Notes under the pieces: generated by a model
The model's input: the letters and a program-made list of their open reading frames with translations, nothing else
The model's database searches: none
What the model was told of the DNA's origin: nothing
Program-made: the position numbers and the translations under genes
DNA from: Melaminivora alkalimesophila
GTDB taxonomy: Bacteria > Pseudomonadota > Gammaproteobacteria > Burkholderiales > Burkholderiaceae_C
Assembly: GCF_000282995.1 (NCBI RefSeq)
Contig: NZ_ALEE01000381.1
Coordinates: forward strand, 1-29,820
Reading direction: 5' to 3'
Length of the DNA stretch: 29,820 nt
Part shown: positions 8,593 through 19,623 of the stretch, in pieces
Layout of the letters: each line of letters begins with the position of its first letter
How positions within the stretch are numbered: position 1 is the first letter of the stretch

Positions 8593-10023
8593 GTGTCCGA
8601 CCTCAACGGGCTGACATGGGCAGCCACCCTCGTGTCGCTTGCGGTCGCCATTTCGGCGGCAGGGCACGCGGTCATCTACAAGCGTGACCCGCGCTCGGCC
8701 ACGCTGTGGGTGCTGCTGATCGCTCTGTTGCCGCTGGGCGGTTCGCTGTTGTACTTGCTGTTCGGTATTAACCGCTACCAGCGGCGCGCGCGGCGGCTCT
8801 TCCCAGGTGCAGATCCTGCTGTTCAGCAGGACCTCTCGCCCACGATGCCCGAGGCTGTATCGCCGCCGCTTGCCGGTCTGGCCCACCTGGTGGGACGCGC
8901 CACCGGCCAGTCGCTGACCGGCGGCAACCGTATCGAGCCGCTCATCGATGGCGAGCAGGCCTACCCGGCCATGCTCGCCGCCATCGAATCGGCGCGGCAC
9001 AGCGTCGCCTTGGCCTCGTACATCTTCGACAGCCAAGGCATCGGGGCGCTGTTCGTCGATGCGCTGCGCCGGGCTCATGAGCGCGGCGTGCAAGTGCGGG
9101 TGCTGATCGACGACGTGTATGCCCGCTGGACGCCCAGCAGCGCCTACCGCGCCTTGCAGCGCGCCGGCGTTCCGGCGGCGACGTTTAACCCGACGTTGAT
9201 TCCCGCGCGCCTGCATGCCGCGCATCTGCGCAATCACCGCAAGCTGCTGGTGATCGATGGCGAGACGGGTTTCACCGGCGGCATGAACATCTTCAGCCCG
9301 TATTGGCGGCCCGATGCGCCGGGCGAGGCCTGTCACGATTTGCACTTTCGTCTGCGCGGGCCGGTGGTTGCGCATCTGATGCGGTGCTTCACCGACGATT
9401 GGTGCGATACCACGGGCGAGCGGCTCAGCAAGGGTTACTGGGGCGAACCGCCCGCAACGGCTGATGAGCAAGGAACCTCTTGGGCGCGCGGCATCGAGGC
9501 CGGTCCCGATGAGGCCCTGGACCGGCTGCGCTGGACCTTCATGGGCGCTTTGAGCGCGGCGAAGCATTCGGTGCGCATCTGGACACCTTACTTCGTGCCC
9601 GATCAGCCGATGATCGCGGCGCTGAGCACGGCCGCGTTGCGCGGCGTGCGCGTCGAGGTGCTGACGCCCGCAAACGGCGACCATCCCACGGTGCAATGGG
9701 CCGCGCGCGCCCACTACTGGCAGGTGCTGGAGCACGGTGTGCGCATCTTCGAACGGCCTGGCCCGTTCGACCACAGCAAGCTGATGCTGATAGACGGCCA
9801 GTGGTGCTGCCTGGGTTCGGCCAATTGGGATGCGCGCAGCCTGCGCCTCAACTTCGAGTTCAATGTGGAGGTGTACGACACCGCGCTGTCTACGCGGCTG
9901 GAATCCCTTTTTGATGCCGCTCGTGATGCGTCGGGCGAGATATCGGCGAAGGCGTTGCGCGCCCACCCGCTGGCCATCCGCTTGCGCGACGGGGTGGCCC
10001 GTCTGTTCACCCCCATTCTCTAG
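8593..10023 (+). CDS. cls: Cardiolipin synthase-like phospholipase D family protein
   Basis: Predicted inner-membrane enzyme that joins phosphatidyl groups to make cardiolipin. It has about 476 residues from the GTG at 8593, preceded by GGGGAGG. A TTG at 8572 overlapping the clpG stop is the alternative. Two N-terminal hydrophobic segments (about residues 5-55, including ATLWVLLIALLPLGGSLLYL) precede two PLD motifs: H215-x-K217-x4-D222 with GGMN after it, and H394-x-K396-x4-D401 with GSANWDARS after it. Both active sites look complete. Placement between clpG and ftsH suggests that membrane lipid adjustment is part of the heat-stress response encoded here. The exact substrate is inferred. Confidence 0.88.
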   Translation: MSDLNGLTWAATLVSLAVAISAAGHAVIYKRDPRSATLWVLLIALLPLGGSLLYLLFGINRYQRRARRLFPGADPAVQQDLSPTMPEAVSPPLAGLAHLVGRATGQSLTGGNRIEPLIDGEQAYPAMLAAIESARHSVALASYIFDSQGIGALFVDALRRAHERGVQVRVLIDDVYARWTPSSAYRALQRAGVPAATFNPTLIPARLHAAHLRNHRKLLVIDGETGFTGGMNIFSPYWRPDAPGEACHDLHFRLRGPVVAHLMRCFTDDWCDTTGERLSKGYWGEPPATADEQGTSWARGIEAGPDEALDRLRWTFMGALSAAKHSVRIWTPYFVPDQPMIAALSTAALRGVRVEVLTPANGDHPTVQWAARAHYWQVLEHGVRIFERPGPFDHSKLMLIDGQWCCLGSANWDARSLRLNFEFNVEVYDTALSTRLESLFDAARDASGEISAKALRAHPLAIRLRDGVARLFTPIL

Positions 10024-10050
10024 CGACACGACTTGCGAGGAACATTGCCC

Positions 10051-11927
<1,877 letters not shown>

Positions 11928-11931
<4 letters not shown>

Positions 11932-12368
11932 GCGAACACCTTCACATCGTCTGCCCGCATTGCCAGTCCATCAACCGTGTGCCGGCCGCCAAGCTCGCGG
12001 ATCAACCTAACTGTGGCCGCTGCCAGCAGCCCTTGTTCACGGGCGAGCCCATCGAGTTGACCACGGCGACATTCGGGCGCCACGTGGAGCACAGCGATCT
12101 TCCTTTGCTTGTCGATTTCTGGGCGCCGTGGTGCGGGCCTTGCAAGATGATGGCACCGCAGTTTCAGCAAGCGGCGCGCCAGCTCGAACCCTGGATCAGG
12201 CTGGCGAAGGTGAACACCGAGGCTGAGCCGCACCTGGCCGCGCAGTTCGGTATCCGCAGCATTCCGACGCTGGCCCTGTTCCAAGGTGGGCGGGAGATCG
12301 GGCGTCAGGCGGGCGCCATGGGCGCGCAGCACATCGTGCGCTGGGCAAAGGCGCAGGTTGGGCGCTGA
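11928..12368 (+). CDS. trxC: Thioredoxin 2 (TrxC-type, with N-terminal zinc ribbon)
   Basis: Cytosolic disulfide reductase of 146 residues. The N-terminal zinc ribbon has CPHC and CGRC pairs (VCPHCQSIN and [10 protein letters not shown]). The thioredoxin domain has the active site WCGPC within [18 protein letters not shown] and the cis-proline in SIPTLALF. The start at 11928 overlaps the ftsH stop (ATGA) and follows AAGGGG, so it is translationally coupled. In fuller versions of this locus the yfdX and hdeD genes lie between ftsH and the thioredoxin gene. Here they are absent and the two genes overlap directly. The likely role is to repair oxidised proteins during heat or oxidant stress. Confidence 0.92.
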
Positions 12369-12371
12369 TCG

Positions 12372-12614
12372 ATGCAGAGCCTGCTGAGCGTCACGCTGAT
12401 ATTGCTAGTGGGGTGCAGTGTGGCGGCCGTGGTGACGGCTGCGTTCAGAGTACCCACCTTGCTGGGTTATCAGCAGTCCTTTGCCGCAGCCCTTGGGTTG
12501 ACGGAACAGGTAATGTCGGCGCTGGACATGCCGGCCGAGATAGTCGAACGAAACATCAGTGCAATGCGCCATCGTCCCGACAGCGACAATTTCGCAGGGA
12601 GTCCATCTGCATGA
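12372..12614 (+). pseudogene. Probable in-frame deletion scar of the kefB antiporter gene
   Basis: An 80-residue frame. Its first 33 residues (SLLSVTLILLVGCSVAAVVT, then AFRVPTLLGY) look like the first membrane segment and the LPxLLGY turn that open KefB-type cation/proton antiporters. After that, the sequence changes abruptly to a soluble-looking tail (QQSFAAALGLTEQVMSALDM, then PAEIVERNISAMRHRPD). KefB is expected at exactly this place, between thioredoxin and psiE, in TLST loci. I infer that the middle of the gene was removed, leaving both ends in frame and keeping the ATGA overlap with psiE at 12,611. A genuine small membrane protein is the alternative. Confidence 0.5.
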
Positions 12615-13108
12615 AGTCAACAGGCCGCAATCCATTTCAGGTCTTGCGTGACCAATGGGCCGTCATGAGTTTATACGAGCGTTTCGAGCAGGTCGTCGCC
12701 CTCGTGCTGTCGGCGGTGATTGCCGTCATCATCGTGGTGTCGCTGTTCCAGCTCATCTCTATCGTCTTCACGCTGCTGGTCCTCGATGCCTTCAATCCCC
12801 TGGACCACAAGGTGTTCCAGAGCGTGTTCGGCATGATCATGACGCTTTTGATCGCGATGGAGTTCAAGCATTCCATCGTGCGCGTGGCGCTGCGTCGGGA
12901 CAGCATCATCCAGGTCAAGACCGTGATCCTCATCGCTCTGATCGCGCTGGCGCGCAAGTTCGTGGTCCTCGACCCCGAGGTGAGCCCCGCCAAAATCGCC
13001 GCGCTGGCAGGCGCCACACTGGCGCTCGGTGCCACTTACTGGCTGCTGCGCGAGCGCGACGACCGTGCCGCCGAGACATCTGAGCATGCCCCGTCATCAT
13101 CCCAGTGA
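12611..13108 (+). CDS. psiE: PsiE-family membrane protein
   Basis: Phosphate-starvation-inducible E family protein of unknown biochemical role. It is a standard member of the stress-tolerance island. It has 165 residues with four predicted membrane helices: VVALVLSAVIAVIIVVSLFQ, then ISIVFTLLVL, then VFGMIMTLLIAMEF, and further segments around VILIALIALARKFVVLD and IAALAGATLALGATYWLL. The ATG at 12611 overlaps the preceding stop (ATGA). A longer frame from 12413 is only the shadow of the scar region. The 3' end overlaps the protease gene by 23 bases, so it belongs to the same operon. Confidence 0.87.
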   Translation: MKSTGRNPFQVLRDQWAVMSLYERFEQVVALVLSAVIAVIIVVSLFQLISIVFTLLVLDAFNPLDHKVFQSVFGMIMTLLIAMEFKHSIVRVALRRDSIIQVKTVILIALIALARKFVVLDPEVSPAKIAALAGATLALGATYWLLRERDDRAAETSEHAPSSSQ

Positions 13109-14051
13109 CCCGCGCGCGGCGTTGTTGCAACACCGCTGGCTCAACCGCCTGCAGACCGGGCTGTTGGTCCTGACCCTGATCGGGATCGCAGCCACCGCAG
13201 GAAGCCTGCTGTTCGGGGAAAGCGGCCTGTGGCTCGCGCTGTTTGCAGTTGCAGGCACGTTGTTGCTGGAACCGGCAGCCGCATCCGCCTTGACCTTGCG
13301 CCTGTACCGCGCGCGGGCCCTGCACCCGCACGAAGCCCCCGAGATTTGGGCCCTGTTGAGCGAGCTGTCCGCCCGTGCCGGTTTGCCCGCCACGCCGGTG
13401 CCGCACTATGTGCCCAGTGCCGTCGTCAACGCCTTCGCCACCGGATCGAAGCAGGAGGCATCGATCGCCCTCACCGATGGCCTGCTGCGCCGCCTGAGCC
13501 CACGCGAGCTGGCGGGTGTGCTCGCGCACGAGATCGCGCACATCGCCAATGAGGATCTGCGCGTCATGGGGCTGGCGGATTCCGTCAGTCGCCTCACGAG
13601 CCTACTGGCGATGGTCGGACAGATCGCTATTGTGTTCAGCTTGCCCGCACTGCTGGCCGGCGCGGTGGCGGTCAATTGGCCTGGACTGCTTCTGCTGGCC
13701 GCCTCGCCCCAGCTGGCCCTGCTCGCACAGCTCGGCTTGTCTCGCGTGCGTGAGTTCGACGCTGACCGCCTCGCTGCGGAACTGACTGGCGACCCGCAGG
13801 GGCTTGCGTCCGCGCTGGCGAAAATCGAGCGGGTCAGCCGCTCCTGGCGTGCCTGGTTGTGGCCGGGATGGGGCAATCCCGAACCCTCCTGGTTGCGCAC
13901 GCATCCGGCCACGCAAGAACGCATCTCACGCCTACTGACGTTGGCGCCTGGGCCAGCATCAGCGTTGCCACTCCACGCGCCCCATTTCTTGCCGGAATCT
14001 GCTGTGACGCCGCGCCCGCCGCGCTGGCGCCCGAGCGGGCTATGGCGCTGA
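13086..14051 (+). CDS. HtpX-like M48 family membrane zinc protease
   Basis: Membrane metalloprotease expected to clear misfolded inner-membrane proteins together with FtsH. It has 321 residues from the ATG at 13086. N-terminal membrane segments (LLVLTLIGIAATAGSLLF and LWLALFAVAGTLLLEPAAA) precede the zinc motif H148-E149-I-A-H152 (LAHEIAHIANED). The third ligand is the glutamate in VREFDADRLAAELTGDP, as usual for M48. Two further hydrophobic segments lie between these motifs (IAIVFSLPALLAGAVAV and LLLLAASPQLALLAQL). It overlaps psiE by 23 bases and precedes the DegP gene by 24. All catalytic residues appear present. Confidence 0.9.
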   Translation: MPRHHPSDPRAALLQHRWLNRLQTGLLVLTLIGIAATAGSLLFGESGLWLALFAVAGTLLLEPAAASALTLRLYRARALHPHEAPEIWALLSELSARAGLPATPVPHYVPSAVVNAFATGSKQEASIALTDGLLRRLSPRELAGVLAHEIAHIANEDLRVMGLADSVSRLTSLLAMVGQIAIVFSLPALLAGAVAVNWPGLLLLAASPQLALLAQLGLSRVREFDADRLAAELTGDPQGLASALAKIERVSRSWRAWLWPGWGNPEPSWLRTHPATQERISRLLTLAPGPASALPLHAPHFLPESAVTPRPPRWRPSGLWR

Positions 14052-14075
14052 TTGCCTATCAACAGGAGACTTCTC

Positions 14076-15227
<1,152 letters not shown>

Positions 15228-15325
15228 TTGAACTGAACCTGTGGATCAGGCGGTAGTGCAGCGTCGCGGCGATTGAGGTTCTCAGGTCTTCGGCCAGGTA
15301 GCGTTCCGCCTCAACCTCCGTAATT

Positions 15326-15356
15326 TTCGGATGCGATCTGCCTATCCGAATAGGCA
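15326..15356. promoter_or_regulatory. Two interlocked palindromes upstream of the LysR gene
   Basis: TTCGGAT (15326-15332) pairs with ATCCGAA (15344-15350), and TGCCTAT (15339-15345) pairs with ATAGGCA (15350-15356) around CCGA. The two share bases, so only one can form a hairpin at a time. The position in the non-coding gap between degP and lysR, about 100 bases before the start, fits a LysR autoregulatory operator or an alternative RNA fold. No T-run follows. Nothing else is evident in 15,228-15,459. Confidence 0.45.
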
Positions 15357-15459
15357 AGCATGCGACGCCGGAACCTCTTGCCAATCATCGAAGGAGAAAG
15401 CGAGGCGCAATCCGCATGAGGTGGATGCAGGCCAGGAACGAGGCAAACAGGAGGCCGCA

Positions 15460-16368
15460 TTGGAACTCAGACTACTGCGCTATTTCGTTGCGGTCGCGGA
15501 AGAACTGCATTTCGCGCGAGCGGCCGAGCGCCTTGGCGTAGAACAATCGCCTGTGTCGCGCGCAATGCGCAATCTCGAAGCCACGCTCGGCGTGCAGTTG
15601 TTCGACCGCAGCGCGCACCAGACGCGACTGACCTGGGCCGGTCAAGTGTTCCTCGGTGAGTGCCGGCGTGTGCTGGCCACCGTGGAGCAGGCGGTGAGTG
15701 CCGCAAAGGCGGCGGCGCAGGTCTATCAGGGTTATCTGCGCATCGCCATCTGCGACAGCTTGGCGCAGCCCCACATTGCCACCTTGCTGGCGCGCAGCCG
15801 CGAGGAAGAGCCCGAACTGGAGATTCGCGTCTTCGAGCTGCCTTTCGCGCAGCAGCTCAAGGGCCTGCACAACGATCTGCTGGACATCGGCTTTGCGCTG
15901 TCGGACGCGGTGAGCGAAGGCCTTGTCGCCGAGCCCGTGTGGACCGATCCTCTGTCGGTGATCGTGCCCGTGCGCCACCCCTTGTTGGCGCACGCGGAAG
16001 TGCCATTGGATGAAGCCTTGAAGTTTCCGTTGGTACTGTGCCATCCGGACGCGGGATCGGGCTGCCACCACCAGATCCAGGCGGTGCTTCAAGGTGCGTC
16101 CAAGCCGCTCAAGCTGGTAGATCAGGTGACGAGCCTAGGCGTGATGCTGACTCTGGTCGGTGCCGGTTATGGCCTAGGTTTCGCCATTGCCTCGCAGGTG
16201 CAGACCCTGAACCGCCCCGACATAACCGTTCGCCCCTTGGCCGGCACGCCGCCCATGCTGTCCACCTACCTGCTGCGCCGCAGCGCCGACCCCTCTGAGC
16301 CCATGAAGCGGTTTCTGCAGCGCGCCCGCGAGGAGTTCCTGCCAAAGGGAGATGAACCGGCCTCGTGA
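15460..16368 (+). CDS. LysR family transcriptional regulator
   Basis: DNA-binding regulator of 302 residues. The N-terminal winged helix begins at the start codon (MELRLLRYFVAVAEELHFAR, then AERLGVEQSPVSRAMRNLE), followed by a linker helix and a LysR substrate-binding domain from about residue 90. I chose the TTG at 15460 because CAGGAGG lies at 15448-15454 and it gives the exact family N-terminus. The longer frame from 15331 adds residues unlike the family. It points the same way as the stress operon and lies between it and the first attachment site. Its target and inducer are unknown. It could be passenger cargo rather than the operon's regulator. Confidence 0.88.
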   Translation: MELRLLRYFVAVAEELHFARAAERLGVEQSPVSRAMRNLEATLGVQLFDRSAHQTRLTWAGQVFLGECRRVLATVEQAVSAAKAAAQVYQGYLRIAICDSLAQPHIATLLARSREEEPELEIRVFELPFAQQLKGLHNDLLDIGFALSDAVSEGLVAEPVWTDPLSVIVPVRHPLLAHAEVPLDEALKFPLVLCHPDAGSGCHHQIQAVLQGASKPLKLVDQVTSLGVMLTLVGAGYGLGFAIASQVQTLNRPDITVRPLAGTPPMLSTYLLRRSADPSEPMKRFLQRAREEFLPKGDEPAS

Positions 16369-16533
16369 CGTTGAGCGCTCGGGTACATTGGCTACTGCTG
16401 GCTGTCCATGGCTCGCACTGGACTTGCTCGGAGCGCGCGTTGACCAAGCGTGGTTTTTCAGTCCATAATTATGTCCATCTCGGTTCGCCGAGTGCGGAAA
16501 ACTCGTTATCAATCAACGAGTTGGGAACACGAT

Positions 16534-16556
16534 GATGTTCCCATCGCCCGCTCCAG
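16534..16556 (+). other. Attachment-site copy A (tRNA-Gly 3'-end sequence)
   Basis: TTCCCATCGCCCGCTCCA at 16538-16555 matches what the 3' end of a bacterial tRNA-Gly looks like: the CGCCCGC acceptor strand, discriminator T, then CCA. No tRNA body precedes it. Upstream CGTTATCAATCAACGA is shared with copy B. The flank downstream (TCCCCGCAGGGAATGCTTTG) resembles that of copy C. This is best read as an integration junction. Confidence 0.7.
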
Positions 16557-16638
16557 CTTCCCCGCAGGGAATGCTTTGAGCCGCCCCGGCTTCAGTAGAC
16601 ACTTTCGAGCCTCCAACTGAGGCCCCATCGGAGGTGCC

Positions 16639-17019
16639 ATGCGAAGCAAGCAACCCTACCCAGAAGAGTTCAAGATCGAGGCGGTCAAGCAGATCACCGA
16701 GCGAGGCCACCGGGTGGCCGACGTATCTGCCCGGATCGGCGTCAGCCAGCACAGCCTGTACAAGTGGATCAAGGTGTTCTCGGCGCCAGCTGCGCGGCGG
16801 CAGGCACAGATGTCGCAGACTGAGGAACTGGGCCGGCTCGATGACCTGTCAAGGGCGATGACCCTGGAGAAGGACGCCCTTGGCATGGAACTGGTGCGGG
16901 AATTGTTGCCACAGCGGGTGCGCAGCGTTTCCCGCAGGCAAGGGCAGCCGGCTGGGCGAACGTCGGGAGCCGGCGATGGTGGCGCGAGCGGGAGTGTCGA
17001 CCCAGTGGAAGGCTTTTGA
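16639..17019 (+). pseudogene. Orphan IS3-family transposase OrfA, degraded C-terminus
   Basis: The first 55 or so residues (MRSKQPYPEEFKIEAVKQIT, then RVADVSARIGVSQHSLYKWI) form the helix-turn-helix of IS3-family OrfA, which binds the element's ends. GGAGG lies a few bases before the ATG. Beyond about residue 85 the sequence no longer resembles the leucine-zipper end of OrfA and becomes low-complexity (GRTSGAGDGGASGSVDPVEG), consistent with a frameshift. No OrfB integrase domain with DDE residues is found downstream before the next gene. The element is therefore inactive. It lies just inside attachment copy A. Confidence 0.8.
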
Positions 17020-17089
17020 CGGCGCCTTCTCCTTAGCCTGAGCCCGCGCCCCCCTGATCCAGCCGCATTGAGCAATGCTCCCTGGCATG

Positions 17090-17132
17090 GATGTCAACCA
17101 TGGTGTAAACTGGCAACTGAGGTGTCAACTGA
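17090..17132 (+). promoter_or_regulatory. Three direct repeats ahead of the TIGR04255 operon (candidate operator)
   Basis: GATGTCAACCA (17090-17100), GGTGTAAACTGG (17102-17113) and GGTGTCAACTGA (17121-17132) fit a shared G-R-T-G-T-M-A-A-C pattern in the same orientation. They end 16 bases before the chosen start of the first gene. The operon itself encodes a helix-turn-helix protein, so autoregulation through these repeats is plausible. No experimental or family precedent is known to me. Confidence 0.45.
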
Positions 17133-17148
17133 GAAGATGGAGCGGCCT

Positions 17149-17949
17149 GTGAGCGAACGAATGTCCAATGCGCCGGTGTACTACGCCCTGGCACAGGCGC
17201 ATTTCAATCCGGTGGCGGCCATGGTCAAGTACGTCGACCAAATACAAGATCGGCTGCGTCGTGAAGGGTACCCCTTGTTCGAGCCGCAGCAGGTCACTCA
17301 CTTGGTCGTGTCCGGGCCAGGCCAGGCACAACAAGCCGAACCAAAGATCCAGCAAACGGTATCCTGGTTCCTGACCAGGAGCGATCGATCTGCGGGCTTC
17401 ATCCTGTCCTCTTCGACAATCACGTTTCATACGACGCATTACGACACCCACAAGACATTCATTCCGGAATTACTGCGGGGGTTGGATGCCGTGCATGAGG
17501 CGGTCAGCCTTGACCACGTGGGGCGGCTTGGGTTGCGCTACCTGGATGCGGTGGTGCCGGAAGACGGGGAGTCCGTCGAACAGTACCTTGTCGGTGGCGT
17601 CCATGGGGTGGAATTCGACGCGGTTCGCCGGCACGCAATGAGTGAATCCGTATTCACGACCGATGTTGGTCCACTCGTTCCCGGCGGAACCTTGGTTGCA
17701 AGGGTATACAGGGCAACGGCGCAGCTTGGTTTTCCTCCCGACATGTTGCCGAACGGGCTGGCATTGAATCCGCGTTTCGCCATGACCGCGCCACGCGAGC
17801 ATGGTGTGCTCGATACCGACCATTTTTGCGAAGGTCGCATGCCTATCGACCTCGGCAAGCTCGAAGAACAACTGCGCTCGTTACATGCCCCGATCAAGTC
17901 CGTGTTCGAGGCGACCACCACGGACCATGCGCGCCGGGCATGGGCGTAG
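17149..17949 (+). CDS. TIGR04255 family protein
   Basis: Member of a sporadically distributed family of unknown function. It has 266 residues from the GTG at 17149, giving MSERMSNAPVYYALAQAHFN, the typical family opening. The ATG at 17161 or 17137 are alternatives. Features resembling the family are the N-terminal APVYYALAQ segment, a central GRLGLRYLDAVVP stretch and a C-terminal LPNGLALNPRFAM region. No membrane segment, signal peptide or nucleotide-binding motif is visible. It is the first gene of a three-gene operon, with the next start 14 bases after its stop. Its patchy distribution and mobile setting suggest an accessory, possibly defensive, role, which is inference. Confidence 0.75.
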   Translation: MSERMSNAPVYYALAQAHFNPVAAMVKYVDQIQDRLRREGYPLFEPQQVTHLVVSGPGQAQQAEPKIQQTVSWFLTRSDRSAGFILSSSTITFHTTHYDTHKTFIPELLRGLDAVHEAVSLDHVGRLGLRYLDAVVPEDGESVEQYLVGGVHGVEFDAVRRHAMSESVFTTDVGPLVPGGTLVARVYRATAQLGFPPDMLPNGLALNPRFAMTAPREHGVLDTDHFCEGRMPIDLGKLEEQLRSLHAPIKSVFEATTTDHARRAWA

Positions 17950-17963
17950 CACTGGAGACCCGC

Positions 17964-18608
17964 ATGTACACCGAGACGTTCCCAACAATCAGGACTTCGC
18001 CGTCGATCGTACCCGTTCGGGTCGCGGCCACGGCCGCCTTCGCCCTGATAGGGATCACGCAGTTGGTTGGCGGTACTGGCAGCGTGTTCGATGTGACCCG
18101 GGCGGGGGAATGGCGCAGGCTGGTGGAGGCGCGGACTCCCATTCACGTCGAAATCGAGGTGGATGGCGAGGAGGCAGCTCGTCCTGATCTGCGAAGCGCT
18201 TCGGAGCATCTGGCCAACATCCGTCAGGTGCTCAATCCACCAATTGCTGATCTCGCCGGGACCTTTGGTGTTTCCCGGCAAGCGATATACAAATGGCTGG
18301 GAGGAGAGTCGACGCCAGAAGCGGACAACTTCGCTCGGATACAGACACTCAGCCAAGTGGCCGACGCCTTTCGCGAAGCAGGCGTCAAACGGGCGCCAAT
18401 GTTGCTGAAGATGAAGGCGTTTGACGGCAGGTCTCTCCTGGATCTCATCGCTGCAGACCAGACCGTTATGGAGCATGTCCAAACGTTGATCTCAGAGGCT
18501 CAGGCCATGGATGCGGCATACGAAAGGTCGGGACTGGCCAAGAGCAAGGCCGCGCCAACGGATGATTGGCGTTCCGCTGCTTCCATTCCTGGCTATCCCG
18601 AGCAGTGA
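17964..18608 (+). CDS. Helix-turn-helix protein of the TIGR04255 operon
   Basis: A protein of 214 residues starting at the ATG at 17964, preceded by CTGGAG. The only clear domain is a helix-turn-helix around residues 92-114 (IADLAGTFGVSRQAIYKWLG), followed by a long predicted helical region to about 180. The N-terminal 60 residues include a hydrophobic stretch (about 19-38, VAATAAFALIGITQLVGG) that could be a membrane segment or a packing core. It may repress the operon through the upstream repeats, or act as a sensor partner of the TIGR04255 protein. A frame extending back to 17826 merely overlaps the preceding gene. Function beyond DNA binding is not recognised. Confidence 0.65.
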   Translation: MYTETFPTIRTSPSIVPVRVAATAAFALIGITQLVGGTGSVFDVTRAGEWRRLVEARTPIHVEIEVDGEEAARPDLRSASEHLANIRQVLNPPIADLAGTFGVSRQAIYKWLGGESTPEADNFARIQTLSQVADAFREAGVKRAPMLLKMKAFDGRSLLDLIAADQTVMEHVQTLISEAQAMDAAYERSGLAKSKAAPTDDWRSAASIPGYPEQ

Positions 18609-18623
18609 TTCGGGGATCGCGCG

Positions 18624-19478
18624 ATGCTGGACCGGGATACGGCATGGCGGCAGGGAGATTTGCTGACCAGCGATGGATCGCTGCAACTGGGATTGGTCGA
18701 GTCGCTGGAGGATGGCCGCTTTGCTGTCGTGATCTCCCACGACTGTGACATTCCTCACCCGCACGAACCCTGTATTGAGGTCATCTTGGCGGACGTGATC
18801 GGTGATGCCCGTGAGGATCCGCAACTGTCCCATGCCAAGAACCCCCGGCGGCTGCATCTTGCGTATGACAAAGCGGATGGAGGCTCGATGGTGCTGGAGT
18901 TGCGGCATGCAGAGAAGAGGTCCATCCCGAGAGTCGAGTTTGGCCAGAGTGCGTCTCGGTTTCTTGAGGTGTCGCTTTCAGATGAATCGAAGCGCACCCT
19001 GAAGCAATGGCTGGCGGCACGCTATGGCCGGCCCGCGTTTCCAAACGCCTTCGAGAACCGGCTTGCGAAGCGTGTCGGCAAGAGAGACGTCAAGAGCCGG
19101 ATCGCCCGCATCCTCGCTCCCGAAGCCCGACATTTGGTGGGATTGTTCTTCGATCTGGGTGAGCAGCGGGGCATCGAGGCTTCTGATGGTGAACCCTATG
19201 CGCTGTCCATATCGGTGGCTTATGACGCCATCGAGGGTGGGCCAAGCGCACGTGAGTCCGCCGAGAGCGTAGTGCGACAATTGCGAGAGCTTTTCATCGA
19301 AGCGTACGGCCCTCCCGATGTGGCAACGGAAATCGCCCTCGACGCCTGCGAGCCAGTCCCGGATACGCACATGACCCTCGCCGACCTTCGGCGCGTGGAT
19401 CAATGGCGACTTGAGTACCTCAGCCTGCATGGCGATGAACATGGCGGCTTCCTGCCGGACGGCGTTGCCCCTGCGTGA
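18624..19478 (+). CDS. Unrecognised protein with SHDCD motif, third gene of TIGR04255 operon
   Basis: A soluble-looking protein of 284 residues. The ATG at 18624 has GGGGA upstream and lies 15 bases after the preceding stop. I do not recognise the family. Its N-terminal part contains WRQGDLLTSD and then VVISHDCDIPHPHEP, with S38-H39-D40-C41-D42 and nearby H45, H47 and C50, residues that could bind metal or form a catalytic centre. The middle is rich in arginine and lysine (ENRLAKRVGKRDVKSRIAR), and the C-terminal third is acidic. No membrane segments or P-loop are seen. Its placement suggests that it works with the two preceding genes, perhaps as the effector of a small system, but this is only inference. 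Confidence 0.6.
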   Translation: MLDRDTAWRQGDLLTSDGSLQLGLVESLEDGRFAVVISHDCDIPHPHEPCIEVILADVIGDAREDPQLSHAKNPRRLHLAYDKADGGSMVLELRHAEKRSIPRVEFGQSASRFLEVSLSDESKRTLKQWLAARYGRPAFPNAFENRLAKRVGKRDVKSRIARILAPEARHLVGLFFDLGEQRGIEASDGEPYALSISVAYDAIEGGPSARESAESVVRQLRELFIEAYGPPDVATEIALDACEPVPDTHMTLADLRRVDQWRLEYLSLHGDEHGGFLPDGVAPA

Positions 19479-19623
19479 GACGTGAGGTGGCTGGATGAAC
19501 CTGGGATTGGCTGGTGGGGGCTCTTGCATCCGGCACAGGGCAGCGTCTGACGGCTCTGGATAGGCCACTGCGGCAGCAGCGGGCAAGCCGGGTTGCCGAG
19601 GGCTCGCTACAGCTACATCATCT

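Noticed and set aside
15228..15459. Intrinsic terminator after degP
   Set aside because: The gap has palindromes but no stem followed by a T-run. GAGGTT/AACCTC is too short and too widely spaced.
16534..16556. A complete tRNA-Gly gene at the att copies
   Set aside because: Only the 3' acceptor end is present at each copy. The sequence upstream has no anticodon arm or 5' acceptor strand.
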